Below, piece by piece: positions 6,248-13,063 of a DNA stretch of 13,063 nt. This DNA comes from Bacillota bacterium (GTDB lineage: Bacteria > Bacillota > Clostridia > Christensenellales > Aristaeellaceae): assembly GCA_023391725.1 (NCBI GenBank), contig JAEWAH010000337.1, forward strand, positions 1 to 13,063. Reading direction: 5' to 3'. Within the stretch, counting starts at the first letter, position 1. Each line of letters opens with the position of its first letter. The notes under the pieces were generated by a model. That model worked only from the letters and a program-made list of their open reading frames with translations. It did no database searches and was not told the DNA's origin. Both the position numbers and the translations under genes were made by a program.

Positions 6248-6445
6248 TCAGTAGAGTTGAAAGATGCTCTTAACGCTGGCAAACAGCTCCGCAACCAGGT
6301 TGACTACCATCAAAAGCACGATCACCAGCCCGGCCACGGTTGTGAGCATGGCCATGTCTTCCCGGCCGGTGCGGGTGAGTATTTGGCTGATCACCGATAC
6401 CATGATCCCGATGCCCGCTATTTTGAAAAGCAGTTCCACCTGCAT
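6248..6445 (-). CDS. spoIIIAC: Stage III sporulation protein AC
   Basis: A 65-aa hydrophobic protein (68 aa in B. subtilis) with two membrane helices, roughly residues 5-23 and 32-53, joined by the polar loop TRTGREDMA. SpoIIIAC is a small platform subunit of the mother-cell SpoIIIA complex and is homologous to part of SpoIIIAD. Start is ATG 6445 with AAGGGG about 9 bases upstream. The gap from spoIIIAB is 29 bases. Confidence 0.93.
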   Translation of the reverse strand: MQVELLFKIAGIGIMVSVISQILTRTGREDMAMLTTVAGLVIVLLMVVNLVAELFASVKSIFQLY

Positions 6446-6474
6446 GTGCGTCTACCCCTTTTTGAAGTATTTAC

Positions 6475-6966
6475 TTATAGCAGGATCAACAGCAGCGCCA
6501 CACCGCCGCAAATTCCCATGCTCCTATACAACTTGCAGTCCCGGGTCGCTTTTGTTTGAGCTTCTTCCAAAATCGCCTTCAATTGCTCTGCGGCCTGGGA
6601 GATGGCTGTGCGCCTCTTTTCCAGCACGCCCGTGCCCAGGGCGGCAAAACACTCCAACAGCACCTTGTCCTCCGGTGCTTCCTGGCTTTTGCCGGAGGTT
6701 TCCCATGCCTCCCGGGCAGAAAGGCGCGGATTGCCCGCAAGAGCCACAGAAAAATCCTTTAAGCGCTGGGCAGGCTCCCCTTCCCCCTCTTGCAGCACCG
6801 CTTCCCGAAGCGGGATCCCATCATGCACAAGTCTCAAATCCACCATTTCCAGCGCCCGGAGCCAGGCTTTCAAACGCTCCACCCGCCCCGTGAGCCTGCG
6901 TGCCTCCTCCCATCCCAGAAGGACGCAGGCCACCGCCGCAAGTCCCGCAAAAACGAGCCGTATCAT
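6475..6966 (-). CDS. spoIIIAB: Stage III sporulation protein AB
   Basis: A 163-aa protein (171 aa in B. subtilis) with an N-terminal membrane segment (MIRLVFAGLAAVACVLLGWEE) and a C-terminal one (GICGGVALLLILL). Between them lies a largely helical cytosolic part containing the family-like stretches RLKAWLRALEMVD and CFAALGTGVLEKRR. SpoIIIAB resembles type II secretion GspF-type platform proteins. It is proposed to couple the ATPase SpoIIIAA to the channel. Its ATG overlaps the spoIIIAA stop (ATGA), a classic sign of translational coupling. Confidence 0.92.
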   Translation of the reverse strand: MIRLVFAGLAAVACVLLGWEEARRLTGRVERLKAWLRALEMVDLRLVHDGIPLREAVLQEGEGEPAQRLKDFSVALAGNPRLSAREAWETSGKSQEAPEDKVLLECFAALGTGVLEKRRTAISQAAEQLKAILEEAQTKATRDCKLYRSMGICGGVALLLILL

Positions 6967-7862
6967 AAAGCCTCCAGGCAGGAGCCGTGCAGAGCGTTGA
7001 TCCTGCCCGGTACACTCCTATCCAGCACCACATACAAGCCAAAGACCTTTTCCTGCATCAGCGTTTGGAGCGCGGGCCGCGTGCTCGCGCCCTTTACATT
7101 CTGGGCATGAACACTTGTCATCACCGGTACGCCGCAGCGCACCGCCTCCAGTACTGCCAGGGCGTCCTCCTCCCCGCCCAATTCATCTGTGATCAGGCAC
7201 CCCGGCGCCATGGAGCGCAAAAGCCACTGCATCCCCACAGTCTTGGGGCATCCATCCAGCACATCGGTGTTCCTGCCTACATTCAGCTGCGGCACCCCGT
7301 GAACACAGGCGGCCAGTTCCCCCCGCTCGTCTATCAGGCAGGCTGCCACCGGCTCCCGTTCGCCCGCCCCATCGGAAAGCTGACGGCAGAGGTCACGCAA
7401 AAGCGTTGTCTTTCCCGATCCCGGCGCGCCGATGACCAGCATGCTTGCAATCGTCCCTTCCCGGAAAAGGTGTGGCATCACCGCATCCGCAGATCCCGGA
7501 TGTTCCCCCGCAATACGGATGCACAGGGAAGCGATATCACGAAGCGCCCGCACCTGGCTGCCCTGGGTAAGCACCCGGCCGCACAGGCCCATCCGGTGCC
7601 CGCCCCGAAGCGTCACGAACCCCTGGCGCATTTCTTCCGCCCTGGCATACAGCGCGTGCTCGCAAAGGGCTTCCGCCATCTCCGTCACCTGTTCTCCGGT
7701 AGGTATGAAAGCCGCCTTTTTACTGCCCACCTCCGTCTTGAAGCTTACCGCCTGGTCCGCCCGAATGCGAATCTCCCGCAGCGGTCCTGTTTCCTCCAGC
7801 GCCCGTGCCAGCCGCTCCGGCAGGCAGGAACCCAGGTAAGCAGCCGCTTCCTTCCATTCCAT
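6963..7862 (-). CDS. spoIIIAA: Stage III sporulation protein AA, ATPase
   Basis: A 299-aa cytosolic ATPase (307 aa in B. subtilis) that powers the mother-cell SpoIIIA channel and resembles type II/IV secretion ATPases. Walker A GAPGSGKTT is at residues 145-153. An acidic LIDERGE motif lies at 177-183 and a Walker B-like CLITDELG at 222-229 (D226, E227). TSVHAQ, a His-box-like motif, follows at 249-254. The N-terminal domain (1-110) carries the typical EIRIRADQAV and RGGHRMGLCGRV stretches. The start is ATG 7862, with GGAGGG 7 bases upstream. It is the first gene of the eight-gene operon. The L,D-transpeptidase gene ends only 54 bases upstream, with no terminator between them. Confidence 0.96.
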   Translation of the reverse strand: MEWKEAAAYLGSCLPERLARALEETGPLREIRIRADQAVSFKTEVGSKKAAFIPTGEQVTEMAEALCEHALYARAEEMRQGFVTLRGGHRMGLCGRVLTQGSQVRALRDIASLCIRIAGEHPGSADAVMPHLFREGTIASMLVIGAPGSGKTTLLRDLCRQLSDGAGEREPVAACLIDERGELAACVHGVPQLNVGRNTDVLDGCPKTVGMQWLLRSMAPGCLITDELGGEEDALAVLEAVRCGVPVMTSVHAQNVKGASTRPALQTLMQEKVFGLYVVLDRSVPGRINALHGSCLEAL

Positions 7863-7879
7863 GCTAATCCCTCCGCCAA

Positions 7880-7906
7880 TCCCTATGTTTGACCCGCGGC
7901 GGTTAT
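7880..7906 (-). promoter_or_regulatory. Possible sigma-E-like site before spoIIIAA
   Basis: ATA (7906-7904), 16 bases, then CATAGGGA (7887-7880) partly matches the B. subtilis sigma-E pattern (ATA, N16-18, CATACANT). The predicted transcript start near 7873 would fall inside the ribosome binding site, which argues against it. spoIIIA is a known sigma-E operon in B. subtilis, so a site here or further upstream is expected. Confidence 0.25.
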
Positions 7907-7916
7907 ACCTGCCTTT

Positions 7917-8597
7917 TCATTCAAAGAGGATGATCCCAAGTGCATTATAAAGCTCGGCGTCCACCCGGTCGCGTTTGGGCAGGCCGAATGCTTCACGGGC
8001 CTTCAAAACAGCCTGGCTTGTTCCCCAACCATAGACACCATCGGGCTTCAAGTTGGAAAACCCAAGGATGTTCAGGCGCCTTTGTACCTCAAACACGTGG
8101 CTGGAGCGGTCCCCGGACAGCAGCGTGGGCAGGTAGCTGCCCAGCGGACCATAGGGACCGCCCTCGATGACCACCTTGGTGCCGTTGGGCACCAGGCGGT
8201 ACAGTTCTTCGGCGGATTTCACATGCATACGGATGCAGCCGTGGGAAGCGCTGGTGCCGATAGAGCCCGGCCTGTTGGTGCCGTGGATGCCATAGATCCC
8301 CCAAGGCACGTTCAAGGCCAGAAACCGCGTGCCAAACCCCGACATCTCGCTGGAAAAGCGGCTTTTGATCCTCCATATGCCGATGGGCGAAGGCGTGTCC
8401 GCCTTTCCGGAAGCAATGGCATACGTCCTGAGCACCTTGTTCCCCTCATAGAGTGTGAGCGACTTTCGTACGACGTCGATCGCGATCCACATCTCCTGCT
8501 CCTGAGCCGAAGTTTGATCGGCCTGCATCCGGGAGCCGGTGGCAAACACCGCAACAACAAGCACTACTACCAAGCATATAAGCGCTGCAAGGCGCAT
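7917..8597 (-). CDS. L,D-transpeptidase (YkuD) with C-terminal peptidoglycan-binding domain
   Basis: A 226-aa exported enzyme. YkuD-family L,D-transpeptidases form 3-3 peptide cross-links, or other L,D bonds, in peptidoglycan. An N-terminal hydrophobic segment (residues 1-21) can act as a signal or membrane anchor. The catalytic domain spans about 36-146, with IYGIHGT (H105) and SASHGCIRM (H119, catalytic C121, R123). A PG_binding_1-type domain (about 164-224) has VFEVQRRLNILGF and DGVYGWGTSQAV. ATG 8597 has a GGGGGAGG site just upstream. The gene lies head to tail with spoIIIAA, 54 bases away, behind a sigma-E-like promoter, so sporulation expression is plausible. It could instead be a vegetative wall enzyme. 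Confidence 0.93.
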   Translation of the reverse strand: MRLAALICLVVVLVVAVFATGSRMQADQTSAQEQEMWIAIDVVRKSLTLYEGNKVLRTYAIASGKADTPSPIGIWRIKSRFSSEMSGFGTRFLALNVPWGIYGIHGTNRPGSIGTSASHGCIRMHVKSAEELYRLVPNGTKVVIEGGPYGPLGSYLPTLLSGDRSSHVFEVQRRLNILGFSNLKPDGVYGWGTSQAVLKAREAFGLPKRDRVDAELYNALGIILFE

Positions 8598-8627
8598 GCC
8601 GCCTCCCCCTTCTTACGGGAATGACTC

Positions 8628-8654
8628 ATTTTATGCTTGAAAAATCGCAGCTAT
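8628..8654 (-). promoter_or_regulatory. Sigma-E-like promoter before the L,D-transpeptidase
   Basis: ATA (8654-8652), 16 bases, then CATAAAAT (8635-8628) matches the sigma-E -10 consensus CATACANT at all but one defined position. The predicted start near 8621 leaves a leader of about 24 nt containing the ribosome binding site. TAAAAT inside it could also serve as a sigma-A -10, but no good -35 is present. Confidence 0.4.
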
Positions 8655-8683
8655 ACCCAAGGTAAAAGAGGATGCCGAACAGC

Positions 8684-8717
8684 AAAAAACAGGCGGAGAG
8701 CTCGTTTCTCTCCGCCT
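8684..8717 (-). terminator. Intrinsic terminator of hemW
   Basis: A 10-bp perfect stem (8691-8700 with 8708-8717) has a 7-base loop and is followed on the minus strand by G and T6 (8689-8684). It separates hemW from the L,D-transpeptidase. The 80 bases between it and the hemW stop are AT-rich and hold a 12-bp palindrome GCATATATATGC (8781-8792), but no gene. Confidence 0.85.
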
Positions 8718-8796
8718 TGGCCCCAAAAAATATTTATTTGGCGTCCTGTTTGTTACATATATGAAATTAATATACGTACGGCATATATATGCAGGT

Positions 8797-9960
8797 TCAA
8801 TCCATCAAGTCTACCAGCACGGCATTTTGCACATCCATGCCCCGGCGGGTCAGCTTCAAATGCCCCGCTCTGTAGGTGAGCAGCCCTTTCTCCTTAAGCG
8901 GGCCGATCTTTTTTCCAAAAGCTTCTTGCATCTTCCTTCCATGGCGCTTTTGAAAATCCAGATCGCTCACGCCCCGCAATACCCTAAGCCCCAGCATCAG
9001 CGTCTCAAACTCCGCCTCCCTGGGCGGGATCTGTTTGTATTCGGCCAGAGGGAAAACGCCTGCCTCCATCTTTTGAAGATATTCATCCAGGCTGGGCGTA
9101 TTCCCAAAGCGGGCATATGCGCCCTTGTTTGGATCACAGTCCATTCGGCTGTGGGCAGCCGCGCCAAGGCCCAGATAATAGGCTCCCTGCCAATAGCCAA
9201 GGTTGTGGCGGCATTCATAGCCAGGCAAGGCAAAATTCGATATCTCATACTGGTGCATCCCGGAGGCACGGGTCATACGCCGAGCGGCCTCGTACATGGC
9301 TCTCTCCGTCGCGTCATTAGGCAGCGAAAGCATGCCTTGGGACACGGTTTCAAAAAGAGGTGTGCCCTCCTCCAGAATGAGACCATACAGAGACAAATGC
9401 TGAGGGGAAAGGGCTAATGCCGCCCCAAGGCTCTCCCGCCAGTCTGCCGCAGTTTGCCCCGGCAGGCCGAACATCAGGTCGATATTCAGGTTGTCAAACC
9501 CAGCTTCACGGGCCAGCTTCACGGATGATTCCACCTGGTCCCAATCGTGGATGCGGCCCAGGGTATGCAAAAGGCGCTCCTGCTTCGCCTGGGCGCCCAG
9601 GGAAAGGCGGTTCACGCCTTTGGCGCGCAGCATCCGCAAAATTTCCACGGCCAGCGTGCCTGGATTAGCCTCGCAGGTGACCTCGGCACCCGGCAAAAGG
9701 GGAAAATGGGCAAGCAGGCAATCCAGCGCCTGCCCAAGCAGTTCCGGGGGCAGCAAGGAGGGCGTTCCGCCGCCGATGTACACCGTAGATAGGGGGACAG
9801 GCCCATACTGCGCGGCCCGGAGACCTATTTCCTTCTCCATGCAGCGGATATATGCCGCCATTTGCATCTCCCGCCCGGGGTAGGAGGCAAAGTCGCAATA
9901 GGCGCACTTGCGTACGCAAAAGGGGATGTGAAGATAGACCTGCATGCTTTCCATTGCCAT
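8797..9960 (-). CDS. hemW: Radical SAM protein HemW (heme chaperone, HemN-like)
   Basis: A 387-aa radical SAM protein, the usual length for HemW. HemW proteins were long annotated as oxygen-independent coproporphyrinogen oxidase but are regarded as heme chaperones. The iron-sulfur motif CVRKCAYC places cysteines at residues 15, 19 and 22. It is followed by DF rather than the extra cysteine of true HemN, which favours HemW. YIGGGTPSLL follows (SAM-binding GGGTPS), with NIDLMFGLPGQT and the HemN C-terminal domain (QYEISNFALPGYECRHNLGYW). ATG 9960 is chosen because GGGGGAT lies just upstream; an in-frame extension to 10035 would run through the promoter. It is transcribed alone and divergently from the GNAT gene. 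HemW is often beside lepA or hrcA, but not here. Confidence 0.92.
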   Translation of the reverse strand: MAMESMQVYLHIPFCVRKCAYCDFASYPGREMQMAAYIRCMEKEIGLRAAQYGPVPLSTVYIGGGTPSLLPPELLGQALDCLLAHFPLLPGAEVTCEANPGTLAVEILRMLRAKGVNRLSLGAQAKQERLLHTLGRIHDWDQVESSVKLAREAGFDNLNIDLMFGLPGQTAADWRESLGAALALSPQHLSLYGLILEEGTPLFETVSQGMLSLPNDATERAMYEAARRMTRASGMHQYEISNFALPGYECRHNLGYWQGAYYLGLGAAAHSRMDCDPNKGAYARFGNTPSLDEYLQKMEAGVFPLAEYKQIPPREAEFETLMLGLRVLRGVSDLDFQKRHGRKMQEAFGKKIGPLKEKGLLTYRAGHLKLTRRGMDVQNAVLVDLMD

Positions 9961-9994
9961 CAGATCATCCCCCTTTTCCCCATCTTCGGGAATG

Positions 9995-10023
9995 ATTGTA
10001 CCATGGCAGGGAGGAGATTGCAA
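9995..10023 (-). promoter_or_regulatory. Sigma-A promoter of hemW
   Basis: The -35 TTGCAA (10023-10018), exactly 17 bases, then -10 TACAAT (10000-9995), preceded by TGG for an extended -10. The leader would be about 28 nt. This is the best sigma-A promoter in the window. Confidence 0.8.
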
Positions 10024-10051
10024 AAAGGCGTGCAATCTTTTAATGTATCAT
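10018..10051 (+). promoter_or_regulatory. Weak candidate promoter for the GNAT operon
   Basis: The same self-complementary TTGCAA (10018-10023) could be a -35 on the plus strand, with TAATGT at 17 bases. The better -10 match, TATCAT (10046-10051), has no good -35. A divergent promoter is expected in this 129-base gap, but its exact position is not clear. Confidence 0.25.
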
Positions 10052-10089
10052 ACACACGGGACCCGGGGCAGGAAAGGGAGAGAAAACGT

Positions 10090-10680
10090 ATGCGTGAGAG
10101 CATCCAGCACGATCCCGCTGGTTTTATTATCCTTGAGACAGAGCGGCTGATCCTTCGGGACCATCGTTTCAGCGACATGACCACCCATCACGCGCTGCTG
10201 TCGGACCCCGAGGCCATGCGCTATTTGCAGGATATCCGTACATATTCCCCGGCCGGATCGGAAGAGAACCTAAGTGCTTCCATGGCAGAGATCGGCCACG
10301 AGGGGCGGGAGCGGTATTTTCTTAGGATCGAGGAAAAGGAAACGGGCAGCCATTTTGGCGAGATCGGCTACACTGTGACAGACTTTAGGCCCGTTGGGAA
10401 AGTGGTGGGCCTGGGGTATTTTACTTATCCCCGGTGCTGGAATAAGGGGTATACCACCGAGGCCGTAAAAGAAATCCTCCGCTTTGCCTTTGAGGAAAAC
10501 AACGTATTCCGCGTTTGCACGGGCTGCTTGAAAGAGAACGCGGGTTCCGAACGGGTGATGCAAAAGTGCGGCATGACCCGAGAGGCGGAATGTGTGCAGC
10601 GTCAGTGGCATGAAGGGAAAATGAAGGACCGGGTGGAATACCGGATGCTCAGGGACGAATGGCTTGCTTGGAAGCCTTGA
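10090..10680 (+). CDS. GNAT family N-acetyltransferase, RimJ/RimL-like
   Basis: A 196-aa acetyl-CoA-dependent acyltransferase of the Acetyltransf_3 (RimJ/RimL-type) group. The substrate cannot be told: ribosomal protein N-termini, antibiotics and small amines are all known in this group. It opens with the typical LETERLILRDHRFSDM. The acetyl-CoA loop is at residues 117-125 (WNKGYTTEA), and the signature NAGSERVMQKCGM lies at 150-162. ATG 10090 is chosen with AAAGGGAG upstream; an open frame extending left to 9862 overlaps hemW and its promoter. It is first of four plus-strand genes, with an 18-base gap to the HIT gene. Confidence 0.88.
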   Translation: MRESIQHDPAGFIILETERLILRDHRFSDMTTHHALLSDPEAMRYLQDIRTYSPAGSEENLSASMAEIGHEGRERYFLRIEEKETGSHFGEIGYTVTDFRPVGKVVGLGYFTYPRCWNKGYTTEAVKEILRFAFEENNVFRVCTGCLKENAGSERVMQKCGMTREAECVQRQWHEGKMKDRVEYRMLRDEWLAWKP

Positions 10681-10698
10681 AGAACCGGGAGGAAAATA

Positions 10699-11151
10699 AT
10701 GGACTGCCTGATTTGTGAGCGGATCCAGCAGATACACGAGGGAACAAATCCCTATTTTGTGGCGGAGCTTGAAACGGGGTATGCCGTGATTGGTGATCAA
10801 CAGCATTTCCGCGGCTACACCCTGTTTTTGTGCAAAGAGCATGTGAGCGAGCTGCATGAGCTGCCAAGGGAGTTTTGCAAAAAGCATCTGGAGGAAATGG
10901 CCATCGTGGCCCAGGCGGTATACGAGGCTTTTCATCCCGAGAAGATGAATTATGAGCTGCTGGGCAACGGCGACAGTCACGTGCACTGGCACCTGTTCCC
11001 CCGCAATCCCGGAGACACCCCCCAAAGAGGCCCCGTGTGGTGGCTGCCGCAGGAAGAAAAGTACGCCGACTCTAACCGCCCCAGCCCCGATGAGTTAAAA
11101 GAAATGGCCGCGCTTTTGAAGGAGCACATCACAAGACTCATCCCACAATAA
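10699..11151 (+). CDS. HIT family protein (histidine triad hydrolase)
   Basis: A 150-aa histidine-triad protein. HIT proteins hydrolyse or transfer nucleoside phosphoramidates, dinucleoside polyphosphates or similar nucleotide conjugates. The triad HVHWHLF (H94, H96, H98) near residue 96 is intact. An N-terminal CLIC pair (C3, C6) is typical of HIT members with a structural metal site. FRGYTLFLCKEHV and the NYELLGNGDSHVH stretch are also family-like. ATG 10699 follows GGGAGG. The C-terminal third (PVWWLPQEEKYAD...) resembles the bacterial Fhit-like subgroup. The exact substrate is unknown. Confidence 0.9.
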   Translation: MDCLICERIQQIHEGTNPYFVAELETGYAVIGDQQHFRGYTLFLCKEHVSELHELPREFCKKHLEEMAIVAQAVYEAFHPEKMNYELLGNGDSHVHWHLFPRNPGDTPQRGPVWWLPQEEKYADSNRPSPDELKEMAALLKEHITRLIPQ

Positions 11152-11203
11152 GTAGAGGCCGAGCAGGCGGCAATTCATTCAAAAGAAAAAGGAGGATAAG
11201 TAT

Positions 11204-11716
11204 ATGGCGGAATTGATCCAATTGGAGATCAAAGAACTAGGCCCCTGGTGCGTGGCGGGAAAAGCGCTGAAGGTGACAATGGGCCCGGAGAATCCCATCC
11301 CGGCGTTCTGGGAAGCCTGCTTTGCCGACGGGACGTTTTCCACCCTGGAATCGCAAAAAAGCTGGGTTTTATGCCCCGATTACGTTGGCTTCATGACCGA
11401 CTGGCAGGGAGGCGACAATACCTTCCTCTACATTTGCGGCATGATGATGAAGCCTGGCTTTATAGCGCCGGAGGGCGGTTTTGTGTCGCGGCCTGTTGAA
11501 GCCTCCAGCGCCGCGGTCGGCTGGATCCGGGGAGAATCCACCCCGGATGTGTGCATGCCGGCCCATGAATTTACAAGCAAAGTCATGGAGGAAAAGGGAT
11601 ATACCAGCGAGGGTTTTGCATGGTCCATGGAGCTATACAACTGCCCCCGCTTCACCACGCCGGATGAGCAAGGCCGGATCACCCTGGATTACTACATTCC
11701 CTGCCGCAAAAAGTGA
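11204..11716 (+). CDS. GyrI-like / effector-binding domain protein
   Basis: A 170-aa stand-alone protein with the fold of AraC-type effector-binding (GyrI-like) domains. Such proteins bind, or in some cases hydrolyse, small cationic or lipophilic compounds. Features include the N-terminal strand IQLEIKELGPWCVAGKAL and a W-rich middle (IPAFWEACFADG, DYVGFMTDWQGGDNTFLYICG). The C-terminal EGFAWSMELYNCPRFT and LDYYIPCRKK match the family ending. No DNA-binding domain is attached. Start is ATG 11204 with AAAGGAGG. It lies 52 bases after the HIT gene, with no promoter or terminator visible between. The ligand is unknown. Confidence 0.78.
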   Translation: MAELIQLEIKELGPWCVAGKALKVTMGPENPIPAFWEACFADGTFSTLESQKSWVLCPDYVGFMTDWQGGDNTFLYICGMMMKPGFIAPEGGFVSRPVEASSAAVGWIRGESTPDVCMPAHEFTSKVMEEKGYTSEGFAWSMELYNCPRFTTPDEQGRITLDYYIPCRKK

Positions 11717-11781
11717 CGCTATGCCGGAACGCCTCTTGTTTCATAAGGGCGGGGCAGCCCGTTTTCAGGGAGGGACATTCT

Positions 11782-12252
11782 ATGGATCAAGGCATCCTCA
11801 TTACCAGCCGGGAGAAGCTGACCCCTTCCCACAGGCAGGATCACGAGCCGTATGAGTATTTCAAATATCTGGCGCAAAGTGGCGCGGGAAACGGCTGCCA
11901 GGTATCCTTCTATGAGCTTCCGCCCCAAAAGGCCAATTATCCCTACCACTACCACGCCCTGAGCACCGAGGTGTTCTACATCATCAGCGGTCTGGGAACA
12001 CTAAAGACTCCGGAAGGGGACAAGCCCATAAAGGCCGGGGACGTGGTCGTCTGCCCACCCGGGGAGCGCGGCGCGCATAAGCTTGTGAACACCTCACAGA
12101 TAGAAACCCTTTTCTACCTGGACGTGGATACCGCCCATGGCGCGGATGCGGCATTCTATCCCGATTCAGGGAAGGTGGGTGTGCTGGTGGATGGCCAGCC
12201 CGGAGCCTTCTTCAGGCGGGAGGATGAGACCGTCTATTACGACGGGGAATGA
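11782..12252 (+). CDS. Cupin domain protein
   Basis: A 156-aa single-domain cupin. Metal-ligand motifs are present: HYHALSTEVFYIISG (H56, H58, E63) and, in motif 2, H99 in ERGAHKLVN. The middle PGD-type turn reads IKAGDVVVCPPGE. It is probably a metal-binding sugar- or small-molecule-handling protein; the substrate cannot be assigned. ATG 11782 has GGGAGGG about 7 bases upstream; an in-frame extension back to 11713 overlaps the previous stop codon. It is the last gene of the plus-strand cassette and ends just before the terminator at 12271. Confidence 0.85.
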   Translation: MDQGILITSREKLTPSHRQDHEPYEYFKYLAQSGAGNGCQVSFYELPPQKANYPYHYHALSTEVFYIISGLGTLKTPEGDKPIKAGDVVVCPPGERGAHKLVNTSQIETLFYLDVDTAHGADAAFYPDSGKVGVLVDGQPGAFFRREDETVYYDGE

Positions 12253-12270
12253 TGCTCCCTATCAGCGTAC

Positions 12271-12317
12271 AAATCAGCGAGGGCAGGCAAAACGTTGCCT
12301 GCCCTCGCTGATTTTTT
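12271..12317 (+). terminator. Strong intrinsic terminator between convergent genes
   Basis: A 20-bp perfect stem (12271-12290 with 12295-12314) with an AACG loop ends in T6 (12312-12317) on the plus strand. It lies 18 bases after the cupin stop and 4 bases before the stop of the convergent potassium importer. On the minus strand only TTTG follows, so it is mainly a plus-strand terminator but may block both. Confidence 0.93.
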
Positions 12318-12321
12318 GTGA

Positions 12322-13063
12322 TCACTCGTTGATGATGTAGGGAATGGATACCACCGCCAGGTTGCGCCGCTTGTACAGGGAGGATTTAAGCAGCAGCGCG
12401 GTCTGGTTATGCAGGGGATTGTTCCACCATTTGGGGATCACGAACTGGGGCAGGATCACGGTGAGCATCTCGTGCTTTTCGAGACTGGCATGCTTTTGGT
12501 CCACATGGGCGATGAGCACGTCGTTCACATTGCGGTAGGGAGCCTCCTCAATGACCAGGGGAACATCAATCTTAAGCTGGCGATACTGCATCACGAGCTT
12601 TTCGGTGGCCTCCTTGTCGGTGCTCACATGGTACACTTCCATCTCACCGTTAAGTGACAGTGCATAATTCAGCCCCTTGATAAAGGACTTGTTTATGGAC
12701 TGCACCGGCAGAAGGATGTGGTTGCGCGGGGGCTTTTCAAAGATCAGGCTGCTGGCGCTTTCCTCAATGATCAGATTCTTGCGTACATGCTCATAGTGGC
12801 GCTTGATATGCGTCATGATCAGTACCAGCGCCGGGATGCAGATCAGCACGATCCACGCGCCATGGGTGAACTTGCTCACCGCGATGATCAGGCATGTGAC
12901 GGCGGTGATCACCGTGCCAAAGCCGTTGATCAGCGCCTTATGCTTCCAGTTGCCTTCCTTGTGGGTCATCCAGCGTTTAAACATACCCGCCTGGGACAAG
13001 GTGAAGGAAAGGAACACGCCCACCGCGTACAGGGGGATCAAAAGGTGGGTCTCCGCCCTGAAG
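12322..13063 (-). CDS. kimA: KimA-like potassium importer (APC superfamily), C-terminal part
   Basis: A partial gene, open at the right edge; 246 codons are visible. It resembles the C-terminal part of B. subtilis KimA (formerly YdaO, about 607 aa), a high-affinity potassium importer controlled by c-di-AMP. The window holds the last membrane helices: LIPLYAVGVFLSFTLSQAG, then a cytosolic loop FKRWMTHKEGNWKHK, then INGFGTVITAVTCLIIAVSKFTHGAWIVL. A soluble domain of about 150 residues with LPVQSINKSFIKGLNYAL and VIPKWWNNPLHNQTA follows and ends at TGA 12322-12324. The reading frame continues without a start to the edge. In Bacillota this gene is often preceded by a ydaO/c-di-AMP riboswitch, which would lie outside the window. 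A related APC permease is possible. Confidence 0.82.
   Translation of the reverse strand, partial: FRAETHLLIPLYAVGVFLSFTLSQAGMFKRWMTHKEGNWKHKALINGFGTVITAVTCLIIAVSKFTHGAWIVLICIPALVLIMTHIKRHYEHVRKNLIIEESASSLIFEKPPRNHILLPVQSINKSFIKGLNYALSLNGEMEVYHVSTDKEATEKLVMQYRQLKIDVPLVIEEAPYRNVNDVLIAHVDQKHASLEKHEMLTVILPQFVIPKWWNNPLHNQTALLLKSSLYKRRNLAVVSIPYIINE

Noticed and set aside
6987..7892. Plus-strand 301-codon frame opposite spoIIIAA
   Set aside because: It is antisense to the Walker-motif ATPase; its length comes from the high GC content.
10270..11025. Minus-strand 251-codon frame across the GNAT and HIT genes
   Set aside because: It spans two unrelated genes that both carry clear family motifs on the plus strand.

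Overview
The window looks like chromosome of an endospore-forming, probably anaerobic Clostridia-type Bacillota of fairly high GC. The reasons are a complete eight-gene spoIIIA operon, RNase J, an RseC/SoxR-reducing family protein, a KimA-like potassium importer, strong GGAGG ribosome binding sites, and GTG starts and four-base gene overlaps. No phage, plasmid, CRISPR, tRNA or rRNA signature is visible. Most of the window is core genome; the least ordinary parts are the non-coding ones.

Layout. Positions 1-218 hold no gene but are packed with inverted repeats, the last of which probably terminates rnj. An RNase J gene (219-1880, minus) follows, with a GTG start and a leader of about 240 nt behind an extended -10 promoter. 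Next come a terminator (2155-2207) and an RseC-family gene (2284-2697, minus) with its own promoter. The 2778-3244 gap is a repeat cluster: a classic 'GTCATTGCGAG...GAAGCAATCCAG' inverted-repeat element, a roughly 100-nt element predicted to fold into two stacked stems, and a hairpin-rich tail. The spoIIIA operon (7862 down to 3245, minus, AA-AB-AC-AD-AE-AF-AG-AH) is tightly packed. An L,D-transpeptidase (7917-8597, minus) lies just upstream, with no visible terminator between them and a sigma-E-like promoter in front of it. hemW (8797-9960, minus) has a strong sigma-A promoter and its own terminator.

Right side. Divergent from hemW is a plus-strand set of four small genes: GNAT acetyltransferase, HIT hydrolase, GyrI-like effector-binding protein and cupin (10090-12252). 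It ends at a 20-bp-stem terminator. The window closes with the C-terminal part of a KimA-like potassium importer (minus), which runs off the right edge.

How it fits together. The sporulation block encodes the mother-cell half of the SpoIIIA-SpoIIQ feeding-tube channel, and the L,D-transpeptidase may be expressed with it. The other genes are housekeeping (RNA decay, heme-chaperone-type radical SAM protein, redox, potassium) plus a small accessory cassette of unknown purpose. I did not find a convincing new multi-gene system. The best leads are the possible transpeptidase-spoIIIA co-operon, the very short SpoIIIAG, and the structured repeats.
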